The notes beneath the pieces were generated by a model. It saw only the letters and a program-made list of their open reading frames with translations. It had not been told where the DNA came from and searched no databases. The position numbers and the translations under genes were made by a program. A stretch of DNA of 64,000 nucleotides from Liolophura sinensis. Its lineage: Eukaryota > Mollusca > Polyplacophora > Chitonida > Chitonidae. Below are positions 35,086-49,100 of the stretch, in pieces (within the stretch, counting starts at the first letter, position 1; each line of letters begins with the position of its first letter). The stretch is taken from assembly GCF_032854445.1 (NCBI RefSeq), contig NC_088305.1, forward strand, positions 11,145,717-11,209,716, read 5' to 3'.

Positions 35086-36766
35086 CTTTATTGAGAGCTT
35101 CACAACACGTAGCTTTATTGAGAGCTTCACAACATCTTGGTTAATAAACTGTGAGCTTTATATGCTAACATTTTATTAATTGCATATGTTAAAACTTTGC
35201 TGCTACACATAACACATCTATATTCTGGAGTATACATCCACATAATATTATTTTCTACTTAAAAACCATCTGCCTTACTTTTAAGTACATCCACGTATAT
35301 ACTTAATAAAAAGTGTAATGATCGGTAATATTGTCGGGAATTATAATTAGCACTCGGTAATAAGTGAGGTAAACATAAACATTTGTCTGTGGTACAAAAA
35401 AAAAGTAGCCCCATTTTTTACGAGCTCACACAGTTTCCCAAAATATGGTTTCACATGTGGAATTAGCACTTGATCAAATCTATACTGGAACGAAATTTTT
35501 CATTTTTGTGTGAAATCGTTTTTGGGACTGTAAAGTAACATAAATACAGCATTTTTCTGTGGTACAAAAATAACTACGATGATGTCGTCAGAAACTGCCA
35601 AACATGAACGGAATTGGCACAATCTGTCATCAGGTATAATGTATATTATAATTATATTATCATAATGTTTATTATGGCACAAAATGTTACAAACTGACAC
35701 AGTTTGACAGAATTTTATTTCATGTAACGAATTATTCTCTGAAACTATTCTCGGTTATATTGGCTCAAAATAAGGCATTTTTCTGTGGTGTTTAAAAAAA
35801 AGGAAGCACTATTTGTTACAAACTGACAGTTTCATAAATCATTTCATGTAAGGAATTGGCACTTCATAAAATGTATAAAAGCAGAAAATATATCACCATT
35901 TTATGGAAACAACTTTCTGTGTAAGAACGTACACAGTTTTTCAAAACATTATTTCACAAACAGAATTTAATTACTTTTTATTTATCGTAAACTTGTTTTT
36001 CATAAAAACTAATTTTACCAAGAATGAAACTCAGCCGTTCAAGACATTATTTATACGAGACAGAAACCAAAGCATCTTTGCGACAGCTGCTATATTCAAA
36101 GTTCATGTCAGTGTGCATGAAGGCCCTGTGTTAAATGAATGGACCATTTGAAGTTGACAATTATGATTCAAAAACATGTTAATACAAAGTGGACAATAAT
36201 TAACATTTAGAAAATAGTCTGTAAATTGCGGCCTTTCCCCAAACCTCTCAGAAAATACTTGATTACTTTATTATATTTACACTTTTAAGCAGCATGTATA
36301 AAACAGTTAAGCTGTCTGACTTGCTGTATTGGCTGAATTGTCAAATTAAAACCAGAAGAAAACTATTATGATTTGTAAATATGAACAAATCATGGCCTGT
36401 GAATCCAGCTTTTAAAGCACAGTTTGTTCTGTTTTCAGCTGGTTACCCAATAGGACAAATTTGAACTTATGACTTAAAGGGTTCGTGAAGCATAATTTTG
36501 CTTTATGCTTGTATAAAATAATGTTCTTCCAGTTAGAATTCGATAAACCAATACAAGAAATCAGATTGTGGAGACAGGTTTCGGCAGTGTATACACGTAT
36601 ATAATTGTAGACCTGTGATAGTCGCCTGATTTTTGCATCACTTATAGAAATAATTCTGACAGAAAATATGTATCAACAAGCATTCTAATTAATATTCCCC
36701 CTAAATAAGTAAACTTTTTCTTTTCTGTATTATTAGTTTACACACTCAACATTTACCATCACCATT

Positions 36767-36772
36767 TTTATT
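36767..36772 (-). terminator. poly(A) signal of the second CYP20 gene
   Basis: AATAAA on the minus strand about 100 bases after the stop codon at 36870. Confidence 0.5.
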
Positions 36773-36869
36773 CTTTCATTTATCTTTTAAACAGAATATA
36801 TAGTACTTTTTTCAAGTCAGATACATGAATATATACCTGTATCAAGTTCAGCTGTCAATCATTGCCACC

Positions 36870-37119
36870 TCATCGCTTAGCAACTTTAATCCACACCTCC
36901 TCACTGACATGAGTCACAGGTCCAAAGACAGGCTTTATGTTCTGATCTTCAACCAGCTTGAAGCAGAACCTCCCAACTAGCGTTGCCAGGACAACGGCGG
37001 TCTCCACGTAAGCAAATCTGTAACCGGGGCAAATCCTCTTCCCCGCCAGACCAAACGGAGAAAACACATGACCTTGCCGCTTCTTCATGTTTTCTGCGCT
37101 GAATCTCTCCGGATCAAAT
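36870..37119 (-). CDS. CYP20-like 2, last exon with haem loop
   Basis: Acceptor CTGTCAG at 37120. Codes RFDPERFSAENMKKRQGHVF, SPFGLAGKRICPGYRFAYVE and on to WIKVAKR, stop TGA at 36870-36872. The Cys ligand and PG are present. Confidence 0.93.
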
Positions 37120-40100
37120 CTGACAGGAAAATTTAGCACCAGTTTTCATTTCTTATGCCATACTATTTGTAACATTACGGTACTGGCCATAGTCAAATGG
37201 TCTGAGCTGTTAACTTTTCAAATGCTATGACAAACAACTTAAGGTGCAGGTTCAAACCCGGCTTTGGACAGGGAAGTTGTAGATTCTCTCGACCTTAAAG
37301 GCAAAGAAAACACTAAAATAAAGTACTTATCAGATGAAACATCATTAATCACTGTCCAGAAAAATAGTTTGAGTTACTTTTTTAGGATTTATCTAACCGA
37401 CTATTCTATTGTGGTTTGTTGGGACCCGGAGGGTATCAGTGACGTCACATCAATATTTTTGGCTTGAAATAGTTTGTTTCAAGGCCCATTTGTTAAATGC
37501 ATTCATAGCTCTAAATGAAGATGCATTCTGAATGATGAAATGCAGCAATTTTGGTGTGTCATGTGTCAAAAAGCTGAAATGACATCACTGGTCCCAATAT
37601 GTCAGAAAAGTTTTAAAATGCATTTTACTTTTTACCGTCAAAAAATAATCTAAAAAAATAAATCCAACTAATTATTATAATAACAATATTTAATGATCTT
37701 TCATCTGACGTACTTCATGCTAGTGTGCTCTTGGCCTTTAATATTTATGGGGGACCTGGGGGACAATAATCCATCAGCAATGCTCACCGGGCACTGTGTG
37801 CTGCCTAACATTTGTTGTAGACCATTTGTCTTCCAGCACTATGACGCACAAGTCTGTATGTCACATGCGTGGAAAGTTTGATCAAAAAGTTGTCAGATGT
37901 CGGTGGTTTACCCTGTGCGTCTCTATTTCTTTCACCCCAAAAACTTTTTTTTTTTCTTTCATGAGTGAAAAAGTCTCCAATATGGTCTTAAACAACAATT
38001 AAACCAATTAAGATAATTCTGCACCAGCAAAATGGAGGTATACATGTTACTTTGTATTTTGAAGAAACTGAACAGAACTCAAGAGATTTGAAGCAGTGGG
38101 AGCATGCTGCAAGGCACATAAATCAGGGTTCACGCTGCATGGCCTGTTAATCAGGCGTCATGCTGCAGGGCCAATAAATCAGGTGTCACGCTGCAAGGCT
38201 CCCTATTGAAATCTTGAATACAAGCGTCGCGCTGCAAGGCTCCCTATTGAAATCTTGAAAGCTGAAAGTAACAACAGTCTTCAAACCATGGCCGAGGTGG
38301 TTAGTGTGCAAGTGCGGCACAATGGCCCATGAGCCTCTGAGCCTATGTAGTGGCTGTGAGTTCAAGTCCAGCTCATGTTGACTTCCTCTCCGGTCATACA
38401 TGGCAAGGTTTGACAGCAACCTGCGGATGGTTACGGGTTTCCTCCAGGCTCTGCTCAGTTTCCTCCAACCATAATGCCGTCGTATAAGCGATGTATTCTT
38501 GTATACAGCATGAAACAGCAATCAAACCAACAAATAAATCAAACCCTAGTCTTCTTTACCCTAGTCATCTTTACCTGAGATTCACACTGCATATTGCTAA
38601 GATGCTACAGTACTGATACAGGCATTTTAACCTAAATCAAACCTCACCTTGTAGGGTCTGGCCAGTACTTCTCATCTTGTAACATGACTCCCAGGGCAGT
38701 TATTATTGGGGTCTGTAAACAGGCGATACAGAAATGAGTCAAAACTAGATGTTCATAAAACACATGTTCCCCCTCCCCCACCCCGCCCACCTCCTTTTTT
38801 TATTAAAACATTACGTGGAGTGTCCGGAAACACTCAGTTCAGCAGCTCAGACAAGACTGCTCAAAGCATAACACTTTAATAAACACAAAGAAAATTGTAA
38901 CAAATGTATAAATGCTGGCAAAAACGAAGAAAAAAAATATCGAACATTAAGGCAATGTTCTTAATAAATTGACGACATTATGACAATATCGCTAAGCGAG
39001 TGCATTTCTGAATCCTGTGTACAAAAAACATATTAATGCATACTGGTATTCATATATACCTGACATGCACCTCGTGTTCTACAGACTGTGGATAAGGGCA
39101 CAACAGCTGTAACTTTAGGCAAAAAAAAACCAAGGTAAGGTTAACATGTTTCATAATTCCTCAACCATTTTGCATGTGAAAGAACAACTTTTAAGTGCAG
39201 TTTATGATCATTTTTAATATGATTTTGGAGACAAAACTACATTGGATGCATTGGCCACGTTCAGGGCTTCTCGTAAAGTATAATTTTATCAGGCTACACA
39301 AAACGATGCCCTCAGAATATTCTGAAATAAACACCTTGCAAATATGCGGAAAGGTTGAAGAATTAAGGTATGGAAAAAAAAAAAGCTGAAAATTGGTGAA
39401 CCTGCTTGGATTTTGTTTAAACCACAGCCATTTCTTTTCCCTTGAGTAAGAGGCTGTCCATTATATTGGACTTTGTTTAATTCTGATGTTGTCCTATTCA
39501 AAGTTTCTGTCCAATCTAACTTGAGACAGAAATACACACATCAAAGATCCAATCACAACAGGTGCTCACCCTTTTCTGTATGAGGTATCCCCCCAGCTCC
39601 ACGTCATCATCAAGGAACTTAGCAGCCCAGGAAGCCACAACTGAGCACCTCAGTGTCTCCTCTTGAACTTGGCGAAGGTATCTGAAAAGGTAAATTGGGT
39701 GGTTAAATATCGCACGAGGTAAATTGTAACTAAATGCCTTGTTAAAGACATCAATGTTTAATTAATTGCTGGAATTAGGGTGCCCAGCTCTTTGTGCTAG
39801 GAACCCTATTGAAGTTGCTCACATTATTCTTCCTAGACATCCACTTCTGTTTTATTTTCAATGTTCTCATTACCACATCGAATGCCATTTACAGTCTCAT
39901 GTTTTCAACTTGTTCTCACTGGAATACGCCATTAAATCCTAATCATTCATTCATTCTTCCTTGACATCAACGATTATAAAATGAATACCATTTGAGTTTC
40001 GATGAAACTTCATCAGCATACTACCAGCCCGGATAGCACAGTTGGTATAGCGTCCGCTTCGGGACCGGTAGATCCAGGATCAATCCTTGATCGAGTCACA

Positions 40101-43100
40101 CCTAAGACTTTAAAAAGAGGAAGTTGGAACATCCTCGCTTGGCGTTCAGCATGAAGGGGATAGTGCAACGACTGGTTGACCCATATCAGTATAATCCCTT
40201 GGACGGAGCGCCTTACTTACCTTCGGTAAGTTGGGAGCAAAAAATTTGAACGTTTTTAGTAGTGCAGGTCATGTGACTTAGCGATTATATTGGATTTTGT
40301 TCAAAACCTTTAAAAAACTTCCCCATGAGGAAGTCATATTCAGCGTACACAGACTGAGGAGGGCACACCCAGTGTACACAGACTGAGAAAAACACACCCA
40401 GTGTACACACACTGAGGAAGGCACACCCAGTGCACTCACACTAAGGAAGACATGCAGTGCACTCAGACTGAGGAAGGCACACCCAGTGTACACAGATGAA
40501 AGCACACCCAGTGTACATAGACAGAGAAAGGCACACCCAGTGCACTAAGACTGAGGAAGGCACATCCAGTGCACTCAGACTGAGGAAGGCACACCCAGTG
40601 TACACAGACTGAGGAAGACACATCCAGTGCACTAAGACTAAGGAAGGCATATCCAGTGCTCTCAGACTGAGGAAGGTACACCCAGTGTACACGAACTGAG
40701 GAAGACACATCCAGTGTACTCAGAATGAAGAAGGCACACCCAGTGCACACAGACTGAGGAAGACACATCCAGCGCACTCCAACTGAGGAAGGCACACCCA
40801 GTGTACACAGACTGAGGAAGTCACACCCAGTGTACACAGACTGAGGAAGACAAACCCAGTGTACAAAGACTAAAGAAGACACACCCAGTGTACACAGACT
40901 GATGAAGACACACCCAGTGTACACAGACTGATGAAAGCACACCCAGTGTACACACACTGAGGAAAACACACCCAGTGTACACACACTGAGGAAGGCACAC
41001 CCAGCGCACTCAGACTGAGTAAGGCACACCCAGTGCACTCAGACTGAGGAAGGCAAACCCAGTGTACACAGACTGAGGAAGGCAAAGCCAGTGTACACAC
41101 ACTGAGGAAGGCACATCCAGTGTACACAGACTGAGGAAGGCAAACCCAGAGTACACAGACTGAGGAAGACAAACCCAGAGTACACAGACTGAGTAAGGCA
41201 CATCCAGTGTACACAGACTGAGGAAGGCAAACCCAGAGTACACAGACTGAGGAAGGCAAACCCAGAGTACACAGACTGAGGAAGGCAAACCCAGAGTACA
41301 CAGACTGAGGAAGGCACACCCAGCGCACTCAGACTGAGTAAGGCACACCCAGTGCACTCACACTAAGGAAGACATGCAGTGTACACAGACTGAGGAAGGC
41401 ACATCCAGTGTACACAGACTGAGGAAGGCAAACCCAGAGTACACAGACTGAGGAAGGCAAACCCAGTGTACACAGACTGAGAAAGGCACACCCAGTGCAC
41501 TAAGACTGAGGAAGGCAAACCCAGTGTACACAGACTGAGGAAGGCAAATCCAGTGTACACAGACTGAGGAAGACACATCCAGCGCACTCCAACTGAGGAA
41601 GACACACCCAGTGTACACAGACTGAGGAAGGCACATCCAGTGTACACAGACTGAGTAAGGCACATCCAGTGTACACAGACTGAGGAAGACGCATCCAGCG
41701 CACTCCAACTGAGGAAGACACACCCAGTGTACACAGACTGAGGAAGGCACATTCAGTGTACACAGACTGAGGAAGGCACATTCAGTGTACACAGACTGAG
41801 CAGGGTACACCCAGTGTACACAGACTGAGGAAGAAACACCTTGTCAGTTATCACGCCCTCTCAGTTATCATACCCTCTCAGTAATCATTCCCTCTCAGTT
41901 ATCATGCCTTCTCAGTTATCATGTGCTCTCAGTTACAATGCGCTCGGTTATCATACCCTCTCAGTTCTCGTGCCCTCTCAGTTATCATGTAGTCTTAGTT
42001 ACCATACAATCTCAATTATCATGGGCTCTCAGTTATCATGCACTCCAAGTTATCATGCATGATCAGTTATCATGCACTCTCAGTAATCGTGCCCTCTCAG
42101 TTATCATGCTCTCTCAGTAATCGTCTCCATTACCACACCCTCTCTGTTATCACACCCTCTCAGTTACGATGCATTCTCAGTTATTATGCATTCTCAGTTG
42201 TCATGTACTCTCAGTTTTCATGCACTCTAAGTCATCATGCTCTCTTAGTTATCGGGACCTTCGTGGCTCAGTCGGTTAGTGCGCTAGCGCAGCGTAATGA
42301 CCCAGGAGCCTCTCACCAATGCGGTCGCTGTGAGTTCAAGTCCAGCTCATGCTGGCTTCCTCTCTGGCCGTAAGTGGGAAGGTCTGCCAGCAACCTGCGG
42401 ATGGTCGTGGGTTTCCCCCGTGCTCTACCCGGTTTCCTGGCCGCCGTCGTATAAGTGAAATATTCTTGAGTACGGCGTAAAAACACCAATCAGATAAATA
42501 AATCAATCTTAGTTATCATGCACTCCCAGTAATCATGCCCTCTCAGTTATCATGCACAGATGTAGCATACTCACGTCAGATTGTTGATGTTTGTAGGGTT
42601 AACATTATCTCCACCCAGCACAGTCTGTATTTCTGTGGCCAGCTTTTCCTGAGCATCTTGGTCACAGGCCAGGAAGTACAGAGCCCAAGTCAGCACTTTG
42701 AGAGAGAACAGGGTTAAACATGCATTACAGTTTTATACTGCAATTCTACAAAACTTTTCGGCAAGTTAATGCTTACTTTGACGAAAGAAAATTTTAATTA
42801 CATGGGTGATTTGCACTCAATTTTGCGAAATCAAGTAAAAGGTTAGATCGAATTTAATCCAAAAAGGGTAACCCCCAGCAAGTCTTTATACAGTACACGC
42901 AATGTAAGTATCATTAAAACTGGCCCAGTAATAGCTAGAGACAACAACAGGGAAATAAAAGTGGAACATCCCAATGAAGGGAGATAATTCAAATAAGGGG
43001 GGATAACTCAAATAAAGGGGGATAACTCAAATAAAGGGGGATAACTCAAATAAACACTGTCTGCATATTCTCACACAATCTCAATCTCCTAAGAGGATAG

Positions 43101-46100
43101 TACAGAAGTTCTGAAACATCACAGGACACGTGGAATTTGAATTTTCACACTTTTTATTTCTCTCACAAAACAAGCCAGTAACAAAATTATGCACATGTAA
43201 CATCTGATTGGCTGAGAGTTCATACAGGTTGACTTGCCCATAAAACACAGAATAAAATTAATGCTGCCTTACTTCAATAATAATAATTAAGATCTGGGAT
43301 TTAAATTTCACACTTTTTCCCACCAAACAAGCCAGTAACCCTGTTACACACCTGTAGCATATTAGTGCATACCTACAATGCAGGTAATTTCTGACTGAAT
43401 GAGAGACTCTACTTACTGTTTCCTGTGGTGTGGAACCCACCAATCATATAGCTGAGGCCGTCGGCAAAGACACGATCCAGGTTGATGGGCGAGTCCAGGG
43501 ACATGAGGTAGTCTATGAACAGAACCTTGTCATCCCTTGCCCTCTCCAACTGCTTATGCTGAATTACCTCCTCAACAATTCTGTATATTGTAGATTTCCC
43601 TGTCAACAATTGTCTACATTGTATATCCCTGTCAACAAATCTGTACATTGTTGATTTCTTTATCAACAATACAGTACCATATAGATTTCCCTGTCAACAA
43701 TTCAGGACACTGAAGATTTCCCTGTAAACAATTCTGTATATTGAAGATTTCTCTGTTAACAATTCAGTACATTTTAGTTCCCTGTCAACAATTCTACACA
43801 TTGTATATTTCTCTTTTAACAAGTTCTCACATTGTAGATTTCCCTGTCAACAATTCTACACATTGTATATTTCCCTGTCTACAATTCTGTACATTGAAGA
43901 TTTCTCTGTCAACAATTCAGTACATTTTAGATCCCTGTCAACAATTCTGTACACTGAAGATTTCTCTGTCAACAATTCAGTACATTTTAGATCCCTGTCA
44001 ACAATTCTGTACACTGAAGATTTCTCTGTCAACAATTCAGTAAATTTTAGATCCCTGTCAACAATTCTATATTTCCCTGTTAACAAATCTGTACATTGTG
44101 AATTTCCCTGTCAACAATTCCGCACATCGTATATTTCCCTGTCAACAATTCTGTACAGTGAAGATTTTTCTGTCAACAATTCAGTACACTGTAGATCCTA
44201 GTCAACAATTCCACACTTTGTATATTTCCCTGTCAACAAATCTGTACATTATTGATTTCCCTGTCAACAATTCTATGCATTGTAGATTTCCTTGTCAATA
44301 ATTCTGTACACTGTAGATTTCCCTGTCAACAATTCTGTGCATTGTACATTTCTCTTCTTTACATTGTAAGTTAACCTGTCAAGTATTCTGCACACTCTAA
44401 ATTTCTCTTTCAAAATACCTCTATACTGTAGATTTCCCTGTCAGCAACTGTGTTGACCTTATATTTCCTTGTCTACAATCATGTAGAATAATTATAGCGT
44501 AGAATTTTCAATAGAAATAATAAAGACTGAAGAAGTTTTACTGCAGGAAATAAAATACTATACAAGTTTCATTATAGAAAAAAATTTCTTTTTTTCACAT
44601 TCCCACATGGCAAGGAAAGAAACTGTCAAGAAAAATGGGTCAGAGGTTCAATAAAAATTCTACAAATACATTAGAAAATATTCATACCTGTATATACTGG
44701 AAATAACCTAAACTTCCACCAAAGAGTACATTTTTAGGAACCATTATATTTCAGTAAATATTCATTTTTTCCAGCAAAATAGCATCCTGCATTCCAAACA
44801 AACCTTATAACACCTTTAATAAAGATCAGCAGAACTCTCAAAATCCGGCAAGACGTGCAACCTGGGATAAGAATAGACGTCCATGTTAATCCCAGGTGCA
44901 ACTTAGTTGTGGGAGAAATTTTAGGGAATTTACCATATCTTTGAAATGCTTACCTGTCTGAAACCTTTTGTACCTGTCAGTTCCTGGCTCAGGGAAACCC
45001 ACTGTAAGAGACTCCTCTATCACCTCCCAAACCTGTTAGGTAATACGGTGAAAGGATTGTGAACCAAGGAATGGGATTGTGGACAGAGACATGGGATTGT
45101 GGGTCATAAAACAGAAATGTGGACAAAGGAACAGGGGTGTGGACAATGAAACAGCACTGTAAACAAAGGAACAGAAATCTGGACAAACGAACAGGAATAT
45201 GAACAATGCAACAGCAACCGTGAACTAAAGAACAGCAATGTGAACAAATGAACAACAATGGGGAAAAGGGACAGCATTATATTTAATAAGAAGTATAGGA
45301 AATGAGCAGCAGTGTGAACAAAGGATCATGAGGGGAAAAAACATCAATGTAAACCAAGGAAGAGGAATATGAACAATAGAACAGCAACTGTGGGCAATAG
45401 AACAGACATGTAAATAATGGGACAGCAATGTGAACAACGTAACAGCAAAAGAGAAGAAAGGAACATCAAATGTGACAAAAGTAACAGTAATCTGAACAAA
45501 TAAATACAGCTGAGAACACCTAGGAATAGGATAGTGCACAAATGGGAATAGATGCGTAATGTTTATAATGAAAATAAACACAACTGTGAACAAAGGAATA
45601 CAATTACATAGAAAGGAACAGAAATGTTTCTCCAAAGAACAGAAACTGAACAACGGAGCACAAACAGGAACAAAGGTAAATTTTCACAGGCTGCCGCTAC
45701 AAAATAAATAGTGATGCTTTGATATACACGTACTAGCCTAATGAACAACCAGCAAGTACATGGTCTTTAAATGAAGACAAATAGCTGTTTGCTTAACAAA
45801 CATGTATCGTGTTTTTTTTTAATCCCATGCAAACTGTGCAAACCTGACTTGACCATCATCGCAGAAAACAGAACAAAAGTTCAAATTATATCAAGGCAGT
45901 TGTAATTTCGATCAAAAGAAAAAGAAAGAAAAAAAAGATCAACCAAACAGCTTGAAGTGCCGACTTTATCGCTATAGACCTATCTTTATTAACATATGAA
46001 CCAAGTTTCATTTTCATTTTCAATTGATTGGTGCTTTACGCCGTACTCAAGAATATTTGACTTACACAATGGCGGCCATAAAAATGCTGGGAGAAAACCT

Positions 46101-49100
46101 AATATAGAGGCCATGATTAAAGTTGTGACAGTACATACCAGGTCATAGCTATTCTGTAGACGGTTAATGTTTTCACTGTCTTCAAAGCATTCTCCAAAAG
46201 CCGTCAGGGCAATGGCTTTGATTGCCAGGTCTATCATGTGCTTCTGAAGTGGAATTTGGTCATCAGTGTTACTGGACGCAGCCCACTTCAAGGATACCTC
46301 CTCAGCCACCTGGTTGGAGAATCAAGAAACAACGGAAAAAGGGTAAAATCCACAAACAAGGGAACTCATAGCCACAAATCTTTATAGCAAACAAATAGTT
46401 TTTGAATTGTTTTTAATCATCAATCATTCATTTAATAATATTTTTGATTGGAATTTTATGCCGTACTCAAGAATATTTCACTTATACAATGGCAACCAGC
46501 ATTATGGAGGGAGGAAACCAGACAAAGCCTGGGGTAAACCCATGACCACAGGCAAGTTGCTGGAAGACCTTCCTGCGAATGACCATTAATACATGTAGCA
46601 GTGATCCGTCCAGTTTTTATGTTGAATATCTTCTTGCTTAAACGAAGGAAGTTTTTTTGGAATATTGTTTAATCAAAACTTTTACTTAAATGTTTGGTTG
46701 TTTCTCAAGTTCCTTTTAGGATGTGTCCTAATTAAGTGGTAAGCCGTCAAAAGTGATTGCTGTCAGCACAACTCTGGGGTGGGGGAGAGAGTGCATTCCA
46801 GGCAGGAGAGGGAAGTGGGAGGTTAAGCTGGTCACGAGTTCAGAGTAAGTTCATCGATGATGTCACTTTCAAAGATGCAACTGTAAGCAAGAAATCACAA
46901 CAATATGCATGAAATAAAAGGGTTATTATGATACAAACATGCCTTAAATTTTTTTTTCATTTTTTGGCGTAACTTTCTTCATATCCATTAAAACCACAAT
47001 CTTCGTTTTTAAAGTTCCATTTCATGTATGCTTAACCAGATGGTGTCCAATGAAAGTTGCCCATGCACCTATATTACCTTCTGGAATGAGCTGTAATACT
47101 GGCTAATGGCTGCGTGACTGAATGCCTTATCGTAGACACGACGTCGTCTTCTCCCCTCTTCATAGTTAGCGAACTGGATACTATCTGCCGTGATCAGTGG
47201 TTCAAGCAACTTAAACAGCTCCGCTGCAGATGACCAACATATAGGGCAACAATTTACATTATAATAATTTGGGCAAACATTTTTTTAATAGGGGTCTTAA
47301 TTTAGGCATGCATTAATCTTTAAGGCACACTTTTACTCATTTGGAGGTCAATTAATAGGTTGACCATGTCATTAGGCCTAACTTGTAAGTTAGGTAGAAG
47401 ACAGGAATATCTTTGGTTCCTACAATTGATTGAAATGAAAAATATCAGGCTTTTCAAACAGTTAATTTGGGCGCTTCATATTTTGGGCACACCCTCTACC
47501 ATCATGGAAAGGCGTAATCCAAAGCCCTGACATAGATGAAACATCATTTGGTCGATCACCACATTAGGGCTTAGGCTGAATAATTGCCAATTTAGCCATG
47601 GTTTCATGCAGGCATAATCGTTCATTTTTATTCATTTGATCAATCATATAGTACAACACCAATGGGTTATAAAGGGAAACCAGCCACATGTTACACTAGT
47701 TTCCTGTTTCATTTCTTTCTTCAATTATTTTTTGCTTTTCTTATGGTGAAAAAATACATTTGCGGTCTGTCAAAACTGTTACACCCTAAACACTTATGTT
47801 ATGTGGTTTGTCAAAACTGTTACACCCTAAACACTTATGTTATGTGGTTTGTCAAAACTGTTACACCCTAAACACTTATGTTATGCGGTCTGTCAAAACT
47901 GTTACACAAAAAATACTTACGTGGTCTGCCAAAGACTTGGACCAGATTCTGAAGATGGTGGGTGATGCTACACTGACGACGTGCTGCTTGCCCCACCAGA
48001 ATCCAGCGATTGGTCCATATTGTTTGTGTAACACCATCAGAAACTGGTGCAAACTGCCCGCAGTGGCAACGTCCACCAAATTGCCCTGACTGCAAATATA
48101 GATGTGTATATAACGATGCAGGCTATGTGTTTAGATTGCCAGTATTAAGTTGCACTCTTGTAGGCACCAATAAATGTAGTAAATATGGCAACGTTGTTGC
48201 TCCAAAAAATTAAAAGTAAAATTTATGAAACTGTAATTTTTTATATCAAGTTTTCATGACTGAAGTCTTGGCGATGATAAACAGAAACAGCCCTCTGACG
48301 AGCAACACATATAAATGGTATTTTGAACGCAAATCATCGCAAGAAATACAGCTATTACATGCGCCTTGATCAAGCAAGTCAAATCTGACCACCAAATTAA
48401 AAGAAAAGACAACAAATAGTCATTAGGAAGAGCGGTGGGAAGACCAAAATGGCCGCGGCCATTTTTCTTCTGACGTAGCTTGGTAGATGTAAACCTATAA
48501 ATCAGCTTTTACATAGGAAAGTTTATACGATTCCACAGAATGTGCCAATATAGAACAACCAGAAATATGGCGTTGCGTCACACATGTACAAATGGTTGAA
48601 AAGCAAAAACATTGTTCAGGTGAGGTATGCAGAAATAGACATGCTCTTGGGTTGTTACAGATCAAATAACTCACGCCTGACTTGATAAAACTCATAACAC
48701 GATGATACTTTTTATTGCCTGAATGGGTGCAATTTTGATTACTTATTTTGAACAGCTATATCTCAGTTGTGCAACATCAAAAAAATAAAAAGTTGTTCTT
48801 TTTAACCTTCCTGTGGAATACCTTTTCTATTCATGTATACATTTGGTTAAGTGTTTACTTTGAAACTTTCTTTATCTCTGCTTTACACATTTGGTCAGAA
48901 GATCTCTTTTCAAACTTCCTGTGGGATACTTTGTCTATGCATATATACAGTGTTGACTTTTAAACTTTCTGTGGGATACTTTGTCTCTGCATTATTATAT
49001 ACAGTTGGTCAAGTGTTGACTTTTAAACTTCCTGTGGGATACTTTATCGCTGCATTATTATATACAGTTGGTGAAGTGTTGACTTTTAAACTTATTGAGC

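Larger units (their letters stand above)
32146..36766. other. intergenic region between the convergent CYP20 genes
   Basis: Holds two SINE copies (34196-34456 minus; 34782-35085 plus), a degenerate array at 32925-33190, a G-run near 33791, a 27-bp direct duplication at about 35090-35145, and AT-rich sequence at 35400-35900 with recurring 'ttctgtggtacaaaaa' words. I see no supported gene. Confidence 0.5.

Noticed and set aside
40335-41838. Cys-rich open frames (CVHWVCLPQS repeats) as a cysteine-rich protein
   Set aside because: All three minus frames are open because of the 30-bp period; no start, signal or splice context.
43741-44301. Frames such as FSVNNSVHFRSLSTILY as protein
   Set aside because: Antisense reading of the 32-bp array.
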